From Plantago elongata (taxonomy: Eukaryota > Streptophyta > Magnoliopsida > Lamiales > Plantaginaceae), in the NCBI GenBank assembly GCA_036897095.1, contig JAYMSP010000247.1:1-64000 (forward strand): a stretch of 64,000 bases of DNA, given 5' to 3'. The number at the start of each line of letters is the position of its first letter. Position 1 is the stretch's first letter. The position numbers and the translations under genes are program-made. Positions 45,675 to 56,595 of the stretch are shown one piece after another. The notes under the pieces were generated by a model. That model made no database searches. It saw nothing but the letters and a program-made list of their open reading frames with translations, and was not told the DNA's origin.

Positions 45675-47557
45675 TTATTTATACTTGAAGATTTGCATTC
45701 TGGCATCCACCATCTTGATTTGATCCAAGATGAGTTTGTTGTCATGATCAGTCAGGGTACCTCCAGAGAGAGACTCAATACTAGGAAGGCATGTTGACCC
45801 AACATGAGTGACAGCAATGGGGTCAACATTGATATTCTGAGCAACAACAACTCCAGCATTGGAGGACTCAGGCACTTCAGGAGGAACATCAACTAGAGGT
45901 TCATTTGGAATGTCTATAGAAGCAGGCACATCAGGATCAACCCAAGGCAGTTCACAAACCATGTTAGAAGTCTTCAACAATTGCCTATTCATAGAAATCA
46001 CATCAGATATGTTGTGATAACCCTCATCATCACGAATAACCAGATCTTGCAGCTTTAGAACAACAAAGATGGTGGCAGGAAGAATAAGGTGTCCCTTAGA
46101 GCCCCTGTTCTTGATTTTTTCAAGGTGCTGCACTATCCTTTCTACCAGATTCACATTGTATCCCATCTTGATCCTATACATTTGCATTCCAGCTTGCCTA
46201 CGTAGCTTGTTGTTGTTAGAGGTGGGTAACAGGTTATAGAAACAGATTCTTGCCAAGACAGAGACTAAGCATGAACAATACTTCAAGTCCATAGACCCAA
46301 CATCAGGCCAAGCTTGATGTTTCCCTAGAGAGAGTTCCCTAGCAATCTCATCATAGGACACATCAATGGGTGTTTCCACCTCTTTTCTGTTTATGTACAA
46401 CACTGCATTTATGTCCCTAGCATCTATCATAAAAACATCTCCTCTCATATAGAGATAATGATGTTTCCCTCCTCCAACCTTATCAAAGTTCTTAGACAAG
46501 TGGGCATAAAATTCCCTCACCACATCAGGCACAAAAGGCTCATATTGAGTTACATCATAATATAACTTTCTTTTCTTTAAAAACTCAATTATATTATGAT
46601 ACTGAAGTGAAGTTTCATTAGTTACTCTCTCAATATCTACCTTCTTATCACCAAGAGTAACATATTTGTCAGAGTATACCTGAGCACAGAAGTAAAAGTT
46701 CATAGCCTCATCTACCCAATCAGATTCATCTACACCTTGAGCATATTGTGCAGGAGCATCATCATCAGCTGGAGCTTCATCATCAATCGGAGGATCAGCT
46801 TCCTCTTCATCCATAGATTCATACTCAAAATCTTCTCCCAACTCATCACCCATATACTCTTCTGTGTCATCAGATCTGTCTTCCCCATTGGTCTTTTCTG
46901 GACCATCTTGAGATGTTGAGTCATCATCCTCATCAACATCCATGGGATCAATGATGGTTTTCTCAGAATCACTTCCCGTCGCATCATGTTCTCCAACAAC
47001 GTCATCTTCAGGGATTGAAGTTTCATCAACAGAAGACTCAGTTTCATCATCACTCTTTTCTTCTTCCACCATTGTCTCCTCTCTTTGTTCAGTTTGAGCT
47101 TCTATATTTTGCTCACCAATTCCAGTTTCTTCTCCTAGAGCCTCTTCATTTTCCTCAGTTTCCCCAACATCAGTAGGGGAATTTCATCATGTACATCATT
47201 CGATGCCGGAGGAGGTGATTTTACAGCCGTTTATGGAGACTTTTCCTTGGTACCAATAGGACATATATCATAATCCATGAGATCAGACCCTAAATTGACC
47301 AGGGTTTCAGCAACAACACGTGATGGATGAGATGGGGAAGAGTCTACCTCAATGATTTCAGGCTGTTTTGGCGATGTTGGAACGGGTGGAGGAGGTTTTG
47401 AGTGAATTGGGGACTGGGTTTTGGTTTCTGTTTCTAATGCAACACCCAATTCCTCAATTGGGATCCCAAACATTGGAGCTTCTGCTCGAATAGGTTGGGG
47501 ATAAACCGATTTGGAGATTTTTAAGACCAAATCGGGCTTGTTTGGCGGGTTAGACAT
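45675..47557 (-). pseudogene. Cop2 extra ORF downstream of RNase H
   Basis: It begins MSNPPNKPDLVLKISKSVYP at 47557. The largest open part (47072-45675, 465 residues) starts with about 120 very acidic residues (runs of Asp/Glu/Ser). A folded-looking domain with FVPDVVREFYAHLSKNFDKV and YLYMRGDVFMIDARDINAVL follows, then KMGYNVNLVERIVQHLEKIK and LPATIFVVLKLQDL, then a Pro/Val-rich tail. The middle recalls the family annotated as putative plant transposon protein. No signal peptide, membrane segment or furin-like site is seen. Compared with Cop1, the protein is conserved in its head and central domain, so it was under selection while the family was active. Fossil; the function of the family is unknown. 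Confidence 0.78.
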
Positions 47558-47599
47558 GATAGTTTGAGGATGTTGAGAGAATATGTTCACAGGAGTTTG

Positions 47600-48885
47600 A
47601 GCGAGAGAATGTTAGATGAATGTGGTGTGAAGAAGATGAACTGTTTTTGTGAATGTTGGTAGAAATAGACACTAAAACATGGAGTTTTCAGCTTTTTAGT
47701 GGGGTAGTGGGTAGTGAACATGTGACAGTAGGTGGGGTTAGTGGGTTTTGTAATCGATCAAGTATGAGTTTGGAATGGAATTTTCTTACAAAGGATTCAT
47801 GCATGTATGTAGCAAAGCACAAATCTGAGTTGTATACAACTGTTAATTTAGGATTAAACATTGTTAGTGAAACAAAAACCTATCAAGTCATGATAATGAG
47901 ATAAAAGGACAAATCCTAGGGAGGTCAAATTTATCTCAATCTAAATAAGTGACAAGAAAGCACATTCCCATGCAGAGGATACTGACTCCCCCTCAAACCC
48001 AAACCAAAAACATGTACAAATCACATAAGAGGAAAAGCACGACTAATTTTCAGATAAGTGCACTAAATATGCAACAAGTACAACCAATGTTGACCAGAAT
48101 GTTGGCCCAATAATGATGACAACATCGAAAATCAGACCACTCTTATTGTAAATCAGCGAGTCACTAAGCCCCAAGGATGTAGACCCGATTAACAACACTG
48201 ATGTTGGAGACAAGATAAAGTGGGATAGAACAACATGAAACACACCTAACATTGCCCCAAAAAGAAAATAAAATGCAACAATAGCATGTGGTATAATTTA
48301 TTTTAGTTTTTTTGGTTAATTCACAATGAGTAGGACATACATTGAATGTAGTCAACTCGAGCCCCATACACCTCCAACGGTATCACAAACTCTTTCAGTA
48401 AAATAGGTGTGCACATAGGACTGAATCCAAGTAGCCGGAACTCCATACACCCCAGTATCCAAATCCAGGCACACTTTTATAGAAACCACCTCAAGAAAAA
48501 AAATCACACCGAATGCGGGCAGCCGGAACCCCACGCACCCTAGTACAAAAGTAGTATGTATCTAATAGTTGCAGTGCACAACCATAACCATAAATAGCAA
48601 AGAGGGCAATATCAAGTGCGGATCAAGGCAGAGGAGTAAAAAACCATAAAACAACATCAATGAATCAAACACCCAAGAAACTCAATTCCCTTCAACCTTG
48701 GTTTCAAGTAGACTTTCAGACCCTAAGCATCACCATCCTGAACTTTCAAACTGAGAACAGACGCAGACAACATGAGAGAAAAAAGAGCACAAAACATAGA
48801 AAGCAAATGAAAAATAGCATCACTAAAACATAGACTGCCAATGTTGACCGTGATTTTAAGTCACCACTGCAGTTAACAATGCAAA
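47600..48885 (-). other. Cop2 spacer between RNase H and the extra ORF
   Basis: Non-coding interval equivalent to 10723-12028 in Cop1. It keeps the three direct repeats (48330-48545; on the minus strand TTCCGGCTGCCCGCATTC and relatives), a polypurine-like tract (47985-47996) and GTTGACC/GTCAACATT motifs near 48085 and 48840. Confidence 0.75.
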
Positions 48886-49455
48886 TCAGAGAGTGCACAT
48901 ACTAAGAGACCTTCTTAGACTAAAGAATCTATCTTTATCCAGTGGTTTGGTAAAGATATCTGCTAGCTGGTTTTTGGATTTTATATGCTCTATGCCAATG
49001 ACTTGCTTATTGACCATATCTCTTAGAAAATGATGCCTAATGTCAATGTGTTTAGTGCGTGAATGTTGAACAGGATTCTTAGATATATGAATGGCACTAA
49101 GATTGTCACAGAACATCAAGAGTGTATCACTTTCAAGACCATAATCATGCAGCATGTTTTTCTACCAAATGAGTTGAGACACATAACTCCCAGCTGCTAC
49201 ATATTCAGATTCAGCAGTAGAGAGTGACACACAATTTTGTTTCTTCCTATACCAAAACACAAGATTAGGACCAAGATAAGAGCAACCTCCACTAGTAGAT
49301 TTCCTATCATCAAGATCACCAGCCCAATCAGAATCACTAAATCCCACTAGATTAGTGTTTGAATCACATGAAAACCATAATCCCAAATAAACAGTTCTTG
49401 ACACATACCTGAGAATTCTCTTTAGGATTTGATTGATACCTGGCACAAACACAAA
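48886..49455 (-). pseudogene. Cop2 RNase H remnant
   Basis: On the minus strand FSDSDWAGDLDDRKSTSGGC, LSTAESEYVAAGSYVSQLIW and MFCDNLSAIHISKNPVQHSR are classic copia RNase H stretches, ending in NQLADIFTKPLDKDRFF. The D and E residues of the active site are readable. Fossil element. Confidence 0.88.
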
Positions 49456-50345
49456 CTGAGAACATGATATCTAGTCTGGTGGCAGAGAGGTATAGAAGGC
49501 TTCCAATCATTGAATAGTACAATGTTGGGTCAACATCTTCCCCAACATTGATCTTGCTGAGTTTGAGAGCAGCAGCCATAGGAGTGTTGCAGGGTTTTGC
49601 ACTGTCCAATCCAAACTTTTTGTCAAATTCTTAACATATTTTTCCTAAGATAGAAACAGACCAATCTTTGTTAGATATGTAATCCAAGGAAGAAACTTAG
49701 CTCTCCAATCATACTCATTTCAAATGTACGTGTCATAGCCTGAACAAACTGATCTACCATGGTAATGTTAGTTGAACCAAAAACTATATCATCTACATAG
49801 ATTTTGAGCAATGCAAATATCTTTTCATTCTATTAGGATGAACAATGTTTGATCACCATCTCCCTTATTAAAACCGAAATCAACTATGAATTCAGTTAGT
49901 CTAGCATACCAAGCACGAGGGGCTTATTTGAGACCATACAAAGCTTTTCTTAGTTTGAAAACATGATCAAGATGTTTGGGATCTTTAAACCTTTAGGTTG
50001 CTCAACATAGACTTCTTTATCAACGTAACAATTTAAAAAAATACCTTTAACATCCATTTGTTGAAGTTTAATTTTTAAACGGCATGCAATTGCCAAGAGG
50101 AGTCTAATAGATTCAAATATAGCAACAGTAGAAAAGGTTTCATCGAAATCTAGCCCTTCAACTTGAGTATAGCCTTGAGCAACTTTTCTAGCCTTATATT
50201 TTATGACAACTCCATTCTCATCACTTTTATTTTTGAAAATCCACTTAGTATCTATGACATTGATATCAAGGGGTCTGGGACAAAGTTCCAAACTTCATTA
50301 GTTTTGAATTGGTGAAGTTCATTTTGCATTGCTTCTATCCAATAA
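49456..50345 (-). pseudogene. Cop2 reverse transcriptase remnant
   Basis: On the minus strand: PRPLDINVIDTKWIFKNKSD (about 50275-50220), KVAQGYTQVEGLDFDETFST (about 50190-50130), the LLAIACRLKIKLQQMDVKG stretch and, nearer 49800, the YVDD-box region. The RT-RNase H connection (MIGSLLYLSATRLDIMFSV) ends it. Fossil, broken. Confidence 0.85.
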
Positions 50346-50619
50346 TCATCTTTTAAAGCTTCCTTCACATTATTTGATTCAATAATAGAGACAAAGCAAG
50401 AAGAACTTACAGATTGGCATAGTGTAGCTTACATGAACGTTTCCTTGTAGTTCTTTCTAGTATTACTTCTTAGAGTCCCGAGTCCTTCCACTTAAGGTAC
50501 CAATTACTTGAGTGTTGGGATGATCTCTTCGAATCCTAGGTGGGGGCCTTACATTATCCAGAGAGTGTGTCTGAGGTTCAGATTCAGGTCCAGGAGCAGT
50601 TTCAGACTCATCAGACAGT

Positions 50620-51720
50620 ATTTCTATTCTTCTTCATTAGCAGCTTTATCTATTGTGTTTTCAGCCTGCAATATTGAAAGCGATGTTGAGTCAACATTGA
50701 CACTTTCTCCTTGAACTGCAGCAGTGGACTCAAGTTCAGCTTCCTGTTCGGGTTTAGTACCTGTGTTTTCATAAGTAGATCCTACTTCCTGTATTGTACC
50801 TATCTCATTGCTTTTATGTGTAAATGGCTTAGCATCATCAAAGGTAACACTAACAGATTCTTGAATGCTTTGGGTCCTTAGATTATAAACTCTAAAGGCA
50901 TGGCTATTGAGAGAATATCCAACAAAGATACCTTTATCACTTATCATATCAAACTTACCTAGATTTTCTCTATCATTAAGAATATAGAAAGTACAACCAA
51001 AGACATGAAAGTATTTCAGATTAGGAGTCTTTCCTTTGAAGATCTCATATAGAGTAGTTCCAATTCCTAGTCTTAGATAGATTCAATTGATTATGTGACA
51101 CGCAGTACTAACAGCTTCAACCCATAGTATTTTGATAAATTCATGGAACTCAATATGACCCTAGCCATTTCATGTAAGGTTCTATTCTTTCTTTCAACTA
51201 CACCATTTTGTTGAGGAGTTTTAGGTGCAGAGAATTCTTGAGAGATACCTTTCAATTCACATAATTTGGCAAATGATTGATTCTCAAATTCCTTACCATG
51301 ATCAAACCTAATTCTTTGAACTACAGTAGAGTAGAGAGTACTAAGGCTAGCATGCAATTTCTTGAAAGAATCAAATGTTTCAAATTTTTCTTTTAGAAAT
51401 TTTACCCAAGTAAATCTAGAAAAATCATCAACAATGACAAAGATGTACCATTTTCCTCCAATACTTCCGACTTCAATTCGATCCATGAGATCCATATGCA
51501 AGAGTTTAAAGCAATTAAATGTACCTCTTTGTTGTCCTTCAGTTTGAATAGATGGATGCACAGCTGTAGTTTGCTTACCACTTAGACAGTCTCCACAAAC
51601 ATCTTTCCCATTGTTTGTGAGTTTTGGCACTCTAGTGAAAACTCCAGTTTTGATGAGTTTCACCGAATTTCTGTAATCCACATGTCCAAGATTCTTGTGC
51701 TAGATCTCAACATCATTTTT
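50620..51720 (-). pseudogene. Cop2 integrase remnant
   Basis: On the minus strand the GAG-pre-integrase part (MDYRNSVKLIKTGVFTRVPK) is followed by CGDCLSGKQ, LLHMDLMDRIEVGS, IRFDHGKEFENQSFAKLCE and APKTPQQNGVVERKNR, giving the D, D and E positions of the catalytic core. The C-terminal part (GYSLNSHAFRVYNLRTQS) is near 50925-50870. Most of the core is one open stretch. Fossil element. Confidence 0.88.
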
Positions 51721-51822
51721 TGTTGCAAGACTGCAATTTTGAGAGGCAGTCATCACATAACAGTTATCACTGGACCTTGTTCCTATCATAACAACCTTGT
51801 GATCAGCACAAGTGTACACTAG

Positions 51823-52818
51823 CTAGGAGACTTTGTCAAATTTAACCTCTAAGTCATCATCACACAAATGGCTTATGCACACAAGATTAGTTGTTAAGCC
51901 TTCAACTAATAAAATATTTCTAAGGTTAGGATATCCTTCAATGACGAGAGTTCCTTTTCCAAGAATTCTGCTTTTGTAGCCTCCACCATCAGTCATTAAT
52001 CCACCCTTTTGAGAAACAAAATTAGCTAGATGCTTGGGATTGTCAGTCATATGACGTGAGCATCCACTATCAAAGTACCATTTTCTTGTATTGTTAAGAG
52101 AAGTAGCAACAGAAAAGGCAACATTGCAAATAATGTTTTCTCTAGGAGCCCAAACTCTCCTATGCTTATTTTTAGGACTGTTTTGAGTAATATGACCACT
52201 ACCTAAAGGAGCAAAATGAGAAGTAGACGAATTAAGACAAACCATTTCAGTACCATCCGCTGTTGAATTAAATGTTGACTCAACATTTACCTTGGTATTA
52301 TCAATACTAGGACTTGTTGTCTGAGATGTTGATGCAACATTTGTGTCAACACTAGGTTTGTCAAATGCTTCAGCACGTTTAGTTTGAGTTACTTCCACAG
52401 AAATAGTCTTATCAGAGTTTTGCTCAGTACCGGAACCTTCTATCTTACCCTTTTCAGATAGGCAAAGCTCAGTAGGGTTTCTTATGACCAGGTTTGTGAC
52501 AGTATGACACACAAAGTTTTTCTTACTTTTTTCTTTGACAAAAACTGATGCATTGACCAATTCAAAAAGGGATTTAACTTTTTCTTTTGATTCAGAGTTA
52601 CCTAAATTGCTTTTGCAATTCATGTCACACCCAATTTTCTTTTGAAAGAAAGAGTTATAACTACATGTGTAACCTAGACCAATGGTGTCATCATTGTCCA
52701 TATCAAGCATGTTATTAAGTTGAGAAGTAGAAGTGTTCCATTTAGAGATTACCTTCTTTTCTATGTCAAGTACAATAGTTACCTTGAAGAATTCAACATC
52801 CTTTTTAGTGAGAGCCAC
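51823..52818 (-). pseudogene. Cop2 gag C-terminus and protease
   Basis: An open stretch of 331 codons on the minus strand. The first part is a charged linker with the dispersed NVESTF/NVASTS phrases. From about residue 243, KWYFDSGCSRHMTDNPKHLA is the copia aspartic protease signature. LRNILLVEGLTTNLVCISHL and CDDDLEVKFDKVS follow. The protease Asp-Ser-Gly is intact. Fossil element. Confidence 0.85.
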
Positions 52819-52849
52819 CTCAAGCTTGACAATGGTGGATTTCAGGCCA

Positions 52850-54210
52850 TCGTTCTGCTTTTTCTGTTTTCTTTCAGAATTTCTTCAGTTTCTTAAATTC
52901 TTTGAGGAGTCCTTCATACATATATTGAAGTTCTTCAATGAACTGTTCATCAGTAAGTTCTTCCTCAAAGGGGATATCTGCATCAAAGTCAACTGAACCA
53001 TGCAGGCACAAAACACTTGTCGAAACCGGTTCATCAGGGTTAGTCCAGAAAAGGGTTTCACAGTTCTGTGAGTCATCATAGTCAAAGAAGATATTTTTTT
53101 TATCATTTTTTACTTATCATTGTTGACACAACATTGATCGTTAACATTGTCCGGGACGGAGAGCAGTGCTTTGGCATGAGCATCAGAATCGTCCTCCTCA
53201 TGTTCATTACCTGAATCATCACTGAGACAAGCCAACATATTTTTTTTCCTTTTCGAAGGGTGTTATCACATTCACTTTGATAATGACCCCAACCTTGACA
53301 TTCAAAACATCTTACTTTTCTAAGTTGTTCAGGACTAAGCTTAGAGCTAGAGTTAGATTTTTCAGTTCTTCTAAACCCTTTACTGGTAGCACCTTTGTTT
53401 GCATTTTTCCTCAATTTTAATTTAGTGAATTTTGACACAAGATTGTTGTAGAAATCATCAGACATATCATCAGAGTCATCACTGCTAACATGTCCAGGCT
53501 CAGTTACTTTGGCTTTGAATTTAGAGTGAAGAACCATAATGCGGGTTTTGTTACCTTTTCTTTCATTGTTCTTCATCTCAAATTTTTTAGATTGTTCATT
53601 AAAGTATGAAAGTCCTAATTAGAAATTTTTTGAGTATCTTCCAAAATTGTAACTTTAGTGTCAAATTTAGCAGAAAGAGACCTTAAAGCTTTGGAAATTA
53701 ACTGTTGATTTGAAATAGCATCACCAAGCTGTTGGATATCATTAGACATAGTCATAAGTTTGCTAAAGTAAGACTCAATAGTTTCTTCATCAGCCATTCT
53801 TAGATTTTAAAACATAGACCAAAGCATGCAAAGTTTTGTTTGTTTCACACTATCATCACCTTCACAATGTAATTGAAATAAATTCCAAGCTTTTTTAGTA
53901 GTGGTACAGTTTTGAACAATTTTAAACATGTGGGTGTCAACATGACCAAAGATAGCATTCAAGGATTTTTCATTATATGAGCTTAAGAGATATTGACCTG
54001 GATTGAATCGTTCTTCAGGAAATCCTAATCCAGTCCTTCAGTAGGCCATACATAGTCTTCCCTAACTGATCTCCAAGCACGGACTTGAAGAGCCTTGATA
54101 TATGTCCTCATCTTGATTTTCCATAAACTGCAGTTGGACCCATCGAGCACAGGTGGTTTGTTGACATTTGAGTAGACGTCCATTGTAGTAGTACCAAATC
54201 CAAACACCAG
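52850..54210 (-). pseudogene. Cop2 gag remnant
   Basis: On the minus strand: KPPVLDGSNCSLWKIKMRTY (about 54165-54105), SYFSKLMTMSNDIQQLGDAI (UBN2-type, about 53775-53715), then a zinc knuckle CFECQGWGHYQSEC (about 53305-53265, CX2CX4HX4C) and an acidic and coiled-coil-like part (53200-52870). Gag forms the particle and binds RNA. Fossil, broken. Confidence 0.85.
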
Positions 54211-54216
54211 AACTTA

Positions 54217-54236
54217 GGTGGCTGGCTCTGACGCCA
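54217..54236 (-). promoter_or_regulatory. Cop2 primer-binding site
   Basis: On the minus strand TGGCGTCAGAGCCAGCCACC follows the 5' LTR by two bases, as in Cop1. Confidence 0.87.
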
Positions 54237-54238
54237 CT

Positions 54239-54974
54239 TGTTAGAACAGTTGGATCGGGATTTGTACTTAAACACTGAAACAATATACAATGTTGACTAT
54301 GATGTTGAGTCAACACTGTCTTCAACACTAGAAGAGTAAACATCAGCGGATAATCAATCTTCTTCTATAAACCAAGCCAATATATAAAATATATATTGGT
54401 GGCAATAAAATTTCTTCAAACAGTAAAGTAGAATTATTAAAATGATGTTATAAATCAATCACAGGCAATTGATAAAACACCAAAACTAGTCGTAGAATAA
54501 GTGTAGTGAAAACTCTATTCTGGTTGAGAATTCTTCTTGATGAAATCTCAAATACTAGCGTAAAACAAGAATCTATCAATGTATAAAGATCTCTAGAAAT
54601 GATCAGTGAAAGGTGTAAAAGCATTCCAGTTGAATTCCTTCTATATATATAGGGTCCGATGTCTTATGTTCGAAGTGTAGAAGGTTTCAAAGGCAACTTC
54701 CTTGTACTTATTTTCTCAAATATTTGTTTAGAAGGAAATTTCCTTAATCTTTTATACTTCAATGATTATTTCCTTCTTGCATTCTTCTTGAAATATTCTT
54801 TCTTGAGTCGGCAGTGAATTAATCTTGATTTCTTCGACTCCAAGTTTCCAGCAAGTCAATGTTATCTGCAATGTTGTCTCCAATGTTGACACATCTGTAG
54901 TACAACATTAAAACTAAAAACATTGAACTTGTTAAGAAAGACAAGATTATCACTAAGTGCATCTTGCACTATCA
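54239..54974 (-). repeat. Cop2 5' LTR
   Basis: 736 bp matching 44641-45386. TATA-like CTATATATATAG lies at 54641-54652 and the palindrome TGTTGAGTCAACA at 54303-54315. Confidence 0.9.
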
Positions 54975-55196
54975 AAATCTCTGATTAAAATTCATTGCTA
55001 TGATCCTTCTTCATGGCCTTCTTCAAAATATAAAATTACATCAGAGACCTAATAATCTTATTACAAGTTTTACTAGACTAACATACTAAGTGATTTCCTA
55101 TTTTACAATGTTCAAGTAAACTAAGAGTTCTAGTCACCTTTCTGTACTAGGATAAGTGATATGATGATTGAAAAATACTAACCAAATATTCCTAAC
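54975..55196 (-). repeat. CopC 5' LTR, outer part
   Basis: Continues the LTR from 44640; it matches about 27620-27842. It ends at CCTAAC next to a 23-base poly-G run. Confidence 0.85.
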
Positions 55197-56595
55197 GGGG
55201 GGGGGGGGGGGGGGGGGGGAGGAGATGGTAGGAGAAATACCTGTTAACACTCGAAATGGTAATTAATTTCTTGGAAATTTGGGCTTTAATGAATTGTATA
55301 CTTGGTGATTTTATTTAGTTGCTTCTTTTCATGAAGTTCTAGTAGTACAACATCAAGTATCGGAAGATCATCAAAGACGAAGAGCTAAGAGGAAAGGTAA
55401 AAAATTGGCAGGAATTATTTCACGATGAATGAGGGTAGTTTGATTACAACTTGTGATCATTGTGGAACTCGTATGTCTTGTACAAAGAGAAATACCTCAT
55501 AGCACTCATAATGGTAATTTAAATTTGCTATTCTTGGCCAAATGGGATTTAATGAATTGTATACTTCTTAATTTTATGAAGTAATTTCTTTTGGTGCAGT
55601 TCTAGTAGTACAACCTCGAGTATCGGAAGATCTTCAAAGGCGAACAACTAAAGGGAAAGGTAAAAAGAAAGGTTATATTGTCTGGAATTGTTTCACAAAG
55701 AATGAGAGTGGTCTGCTAACAACTTGTGATCATTGGGGAACTCGCATGTCTGGGTGGACAAGGATAAATACATGTTAGCATTCAAAATTGTAATTTAATT
55801 TTATTACTAATCTTTGCAATATGGGCTTTAATTGTATACTTGGTCATCTTATTATGTTGTTTGTTCTGTAGCTATGGTGTAACAAAGATGTAGTATCATC
55901 TGTTTAGCAAAAAAAAGTTGTTTCTTTTGGTGAAGTTCTAGTAGTACAATCTCGAGTATCGGAAGATCATCAGATGCGAAGAGCTAAAAGAAAAGTTAAA
56001 AAGAAAGGCTCTATTGTTTGTAACCATTTCATGCAGAATACTGGTGGTTTGATAACAACTTGTGATCATTGTGGAAGTCGTATGTCTTGGTGGACAAGGA
56101 GAAATACTTGTTAGAACTCAAAATGGTAATTTATATTTTATATTCATGGCAAAATGAGCTTTAATGAATTGTGGAATTTGTATGTCTTGTGGCGCGAAAA
56201 ATGGGACAGGTTCTTTGTTGAAGCTCATCAAAACATATTGCAAGAAGTATACTTATCAAGAGGAGGGGATTGTGATTACAAGTCCATGTGCTACCTATGT
56301 TTTCAATCGAGAGAAGAGTAGGGAAGAGTTAGATATTTCTGTTGTAAAACACAACTATCCACTTTACATGGTTCGACACCGACAATTCATTCGCTTCATA
56401 AAAAGTGTGAATCCCCATTTGAAACTTCCATGCCTTGTTACACAAAGGAAACACATGATGAATCGATTTGAAGGTGTAAAGATGAATATGTATGAAACTT
56501 TTTATGGTTTTACTAGTACGATGACATTATTTACTGACATGTGGAAGTTTAGTCATTCTAAAATACAACTTGTGATCATTGTGGAACTCGGGAGA
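55197..56595 (+). repeat. hAT BED-exon tandem array, block 2
   Basis: It starts with a poly-G run (55197-55219) and the tail of a unit, then units beginning at 55337, 55600 and 55936, each with the BED 5' half-exon and the intron-like GTAATTT...GCAG or GAAG piece. The third unit passes at about 56169 directly into the second half of the BED exon and the following hAT exon. It ends GGAACTCGGGAGA before the next poly-G. Confidence 0.8.
56170..56595 (+). pseudogene. hAT transposase N-terminal exon, copy 2
   Basis: The best-preserved hAT copy: open from MSCGAKNGTGSLLKLIKTYC (second half of the BED finger, H replaced by I at the position that is H in copy 1) through REELDISVVKHNYPLYMVRH, RQFIRFIKSVNPHLKLPCLV and YGFTSTMTLFTDMWKFSHSK. 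TDMW matches the T.D.W motif around the first catalytic Asp of hAT transposases. The first half of the BED finger is missing here. The frame then runs into the poly-G at 56596, so no complete transposase can be made. Confidence 0.8.

Larger units (their letters stand above)
44641..54974 (-). mobile_element. Ty1/copia LTR retrotransposon, Sirevirus-like, minus strand (Cop2), fossil
   Basis: LTRs lie at 44641-45386 (3') and 54239-54974 (5'), with PBS, gag, protease, integrase, reverse transcriptase, RNase H, spacer, extra ORF and polypurine tracts in order on the minus strand. It is 10.3 kb and the most complete retroelement here. It is the same family as Cop1, sharing LTR ends, PBS, spacer repeats and extra ORF. 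Flanks AAATA and AAATC are a probable target-site duplication with one change. It lies in the 5' LTR of CopC. It is broken, with roughly ten or more breaks. The LTRs differ by about one base in eight to ten by eye, so the insertion is probably several million years old; no exact date is possible without alignment. Confidence 0.9.
26399..55196 (-). mobile_element. Ty1/copia LTR retrotransposon on the minus strand (CopC), fossil
   Basis: Direct LTRs of about 1.44 kb bound the element: 26399-27842 (3' LTR) and 43415-44640 plus 54975-55196 (5' LTR, split by Cop2). On the minus strand come gag, a Cys/His-containing linker, protease and integrase (43317 down to about 39480), and far downstream an extra ORF (30775 to 28417). 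Reverse transcriptase and RNase H were not seen. GypA and GypB lie inside (31103-39467) and Cop2 in the 5' LTR. Runs of G flank both ends (target GGGGG in the hAT array). It is clearly broken, with more than ten breaks; the LTRs differ visibly, so it is old. The family is close to CopE. Confidence 0.85.

Noticed and set aside
46730-47053. Methionine- and leucine-rich frames overlapping the acidic part of the Cop2 extra ORF
   Set aside because: They are alternative frames of the Asp/Glu-rich coding repeat and not independent genes.
45675-47557. Envelope protein for the Cop2 extra ORF
   Set aside because: No signal peptide, membrane segment or cleavage site is visible; the acidic head and soluble-looking core do not suit an envelope.
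5482-54974. WRKY control of Cop1 and Cop2 through TTGAC sites
   Set aside because: The W-box core is short and common. Presence inside the palindrome is noted, but regulation cannot be claimed from sequence alone.
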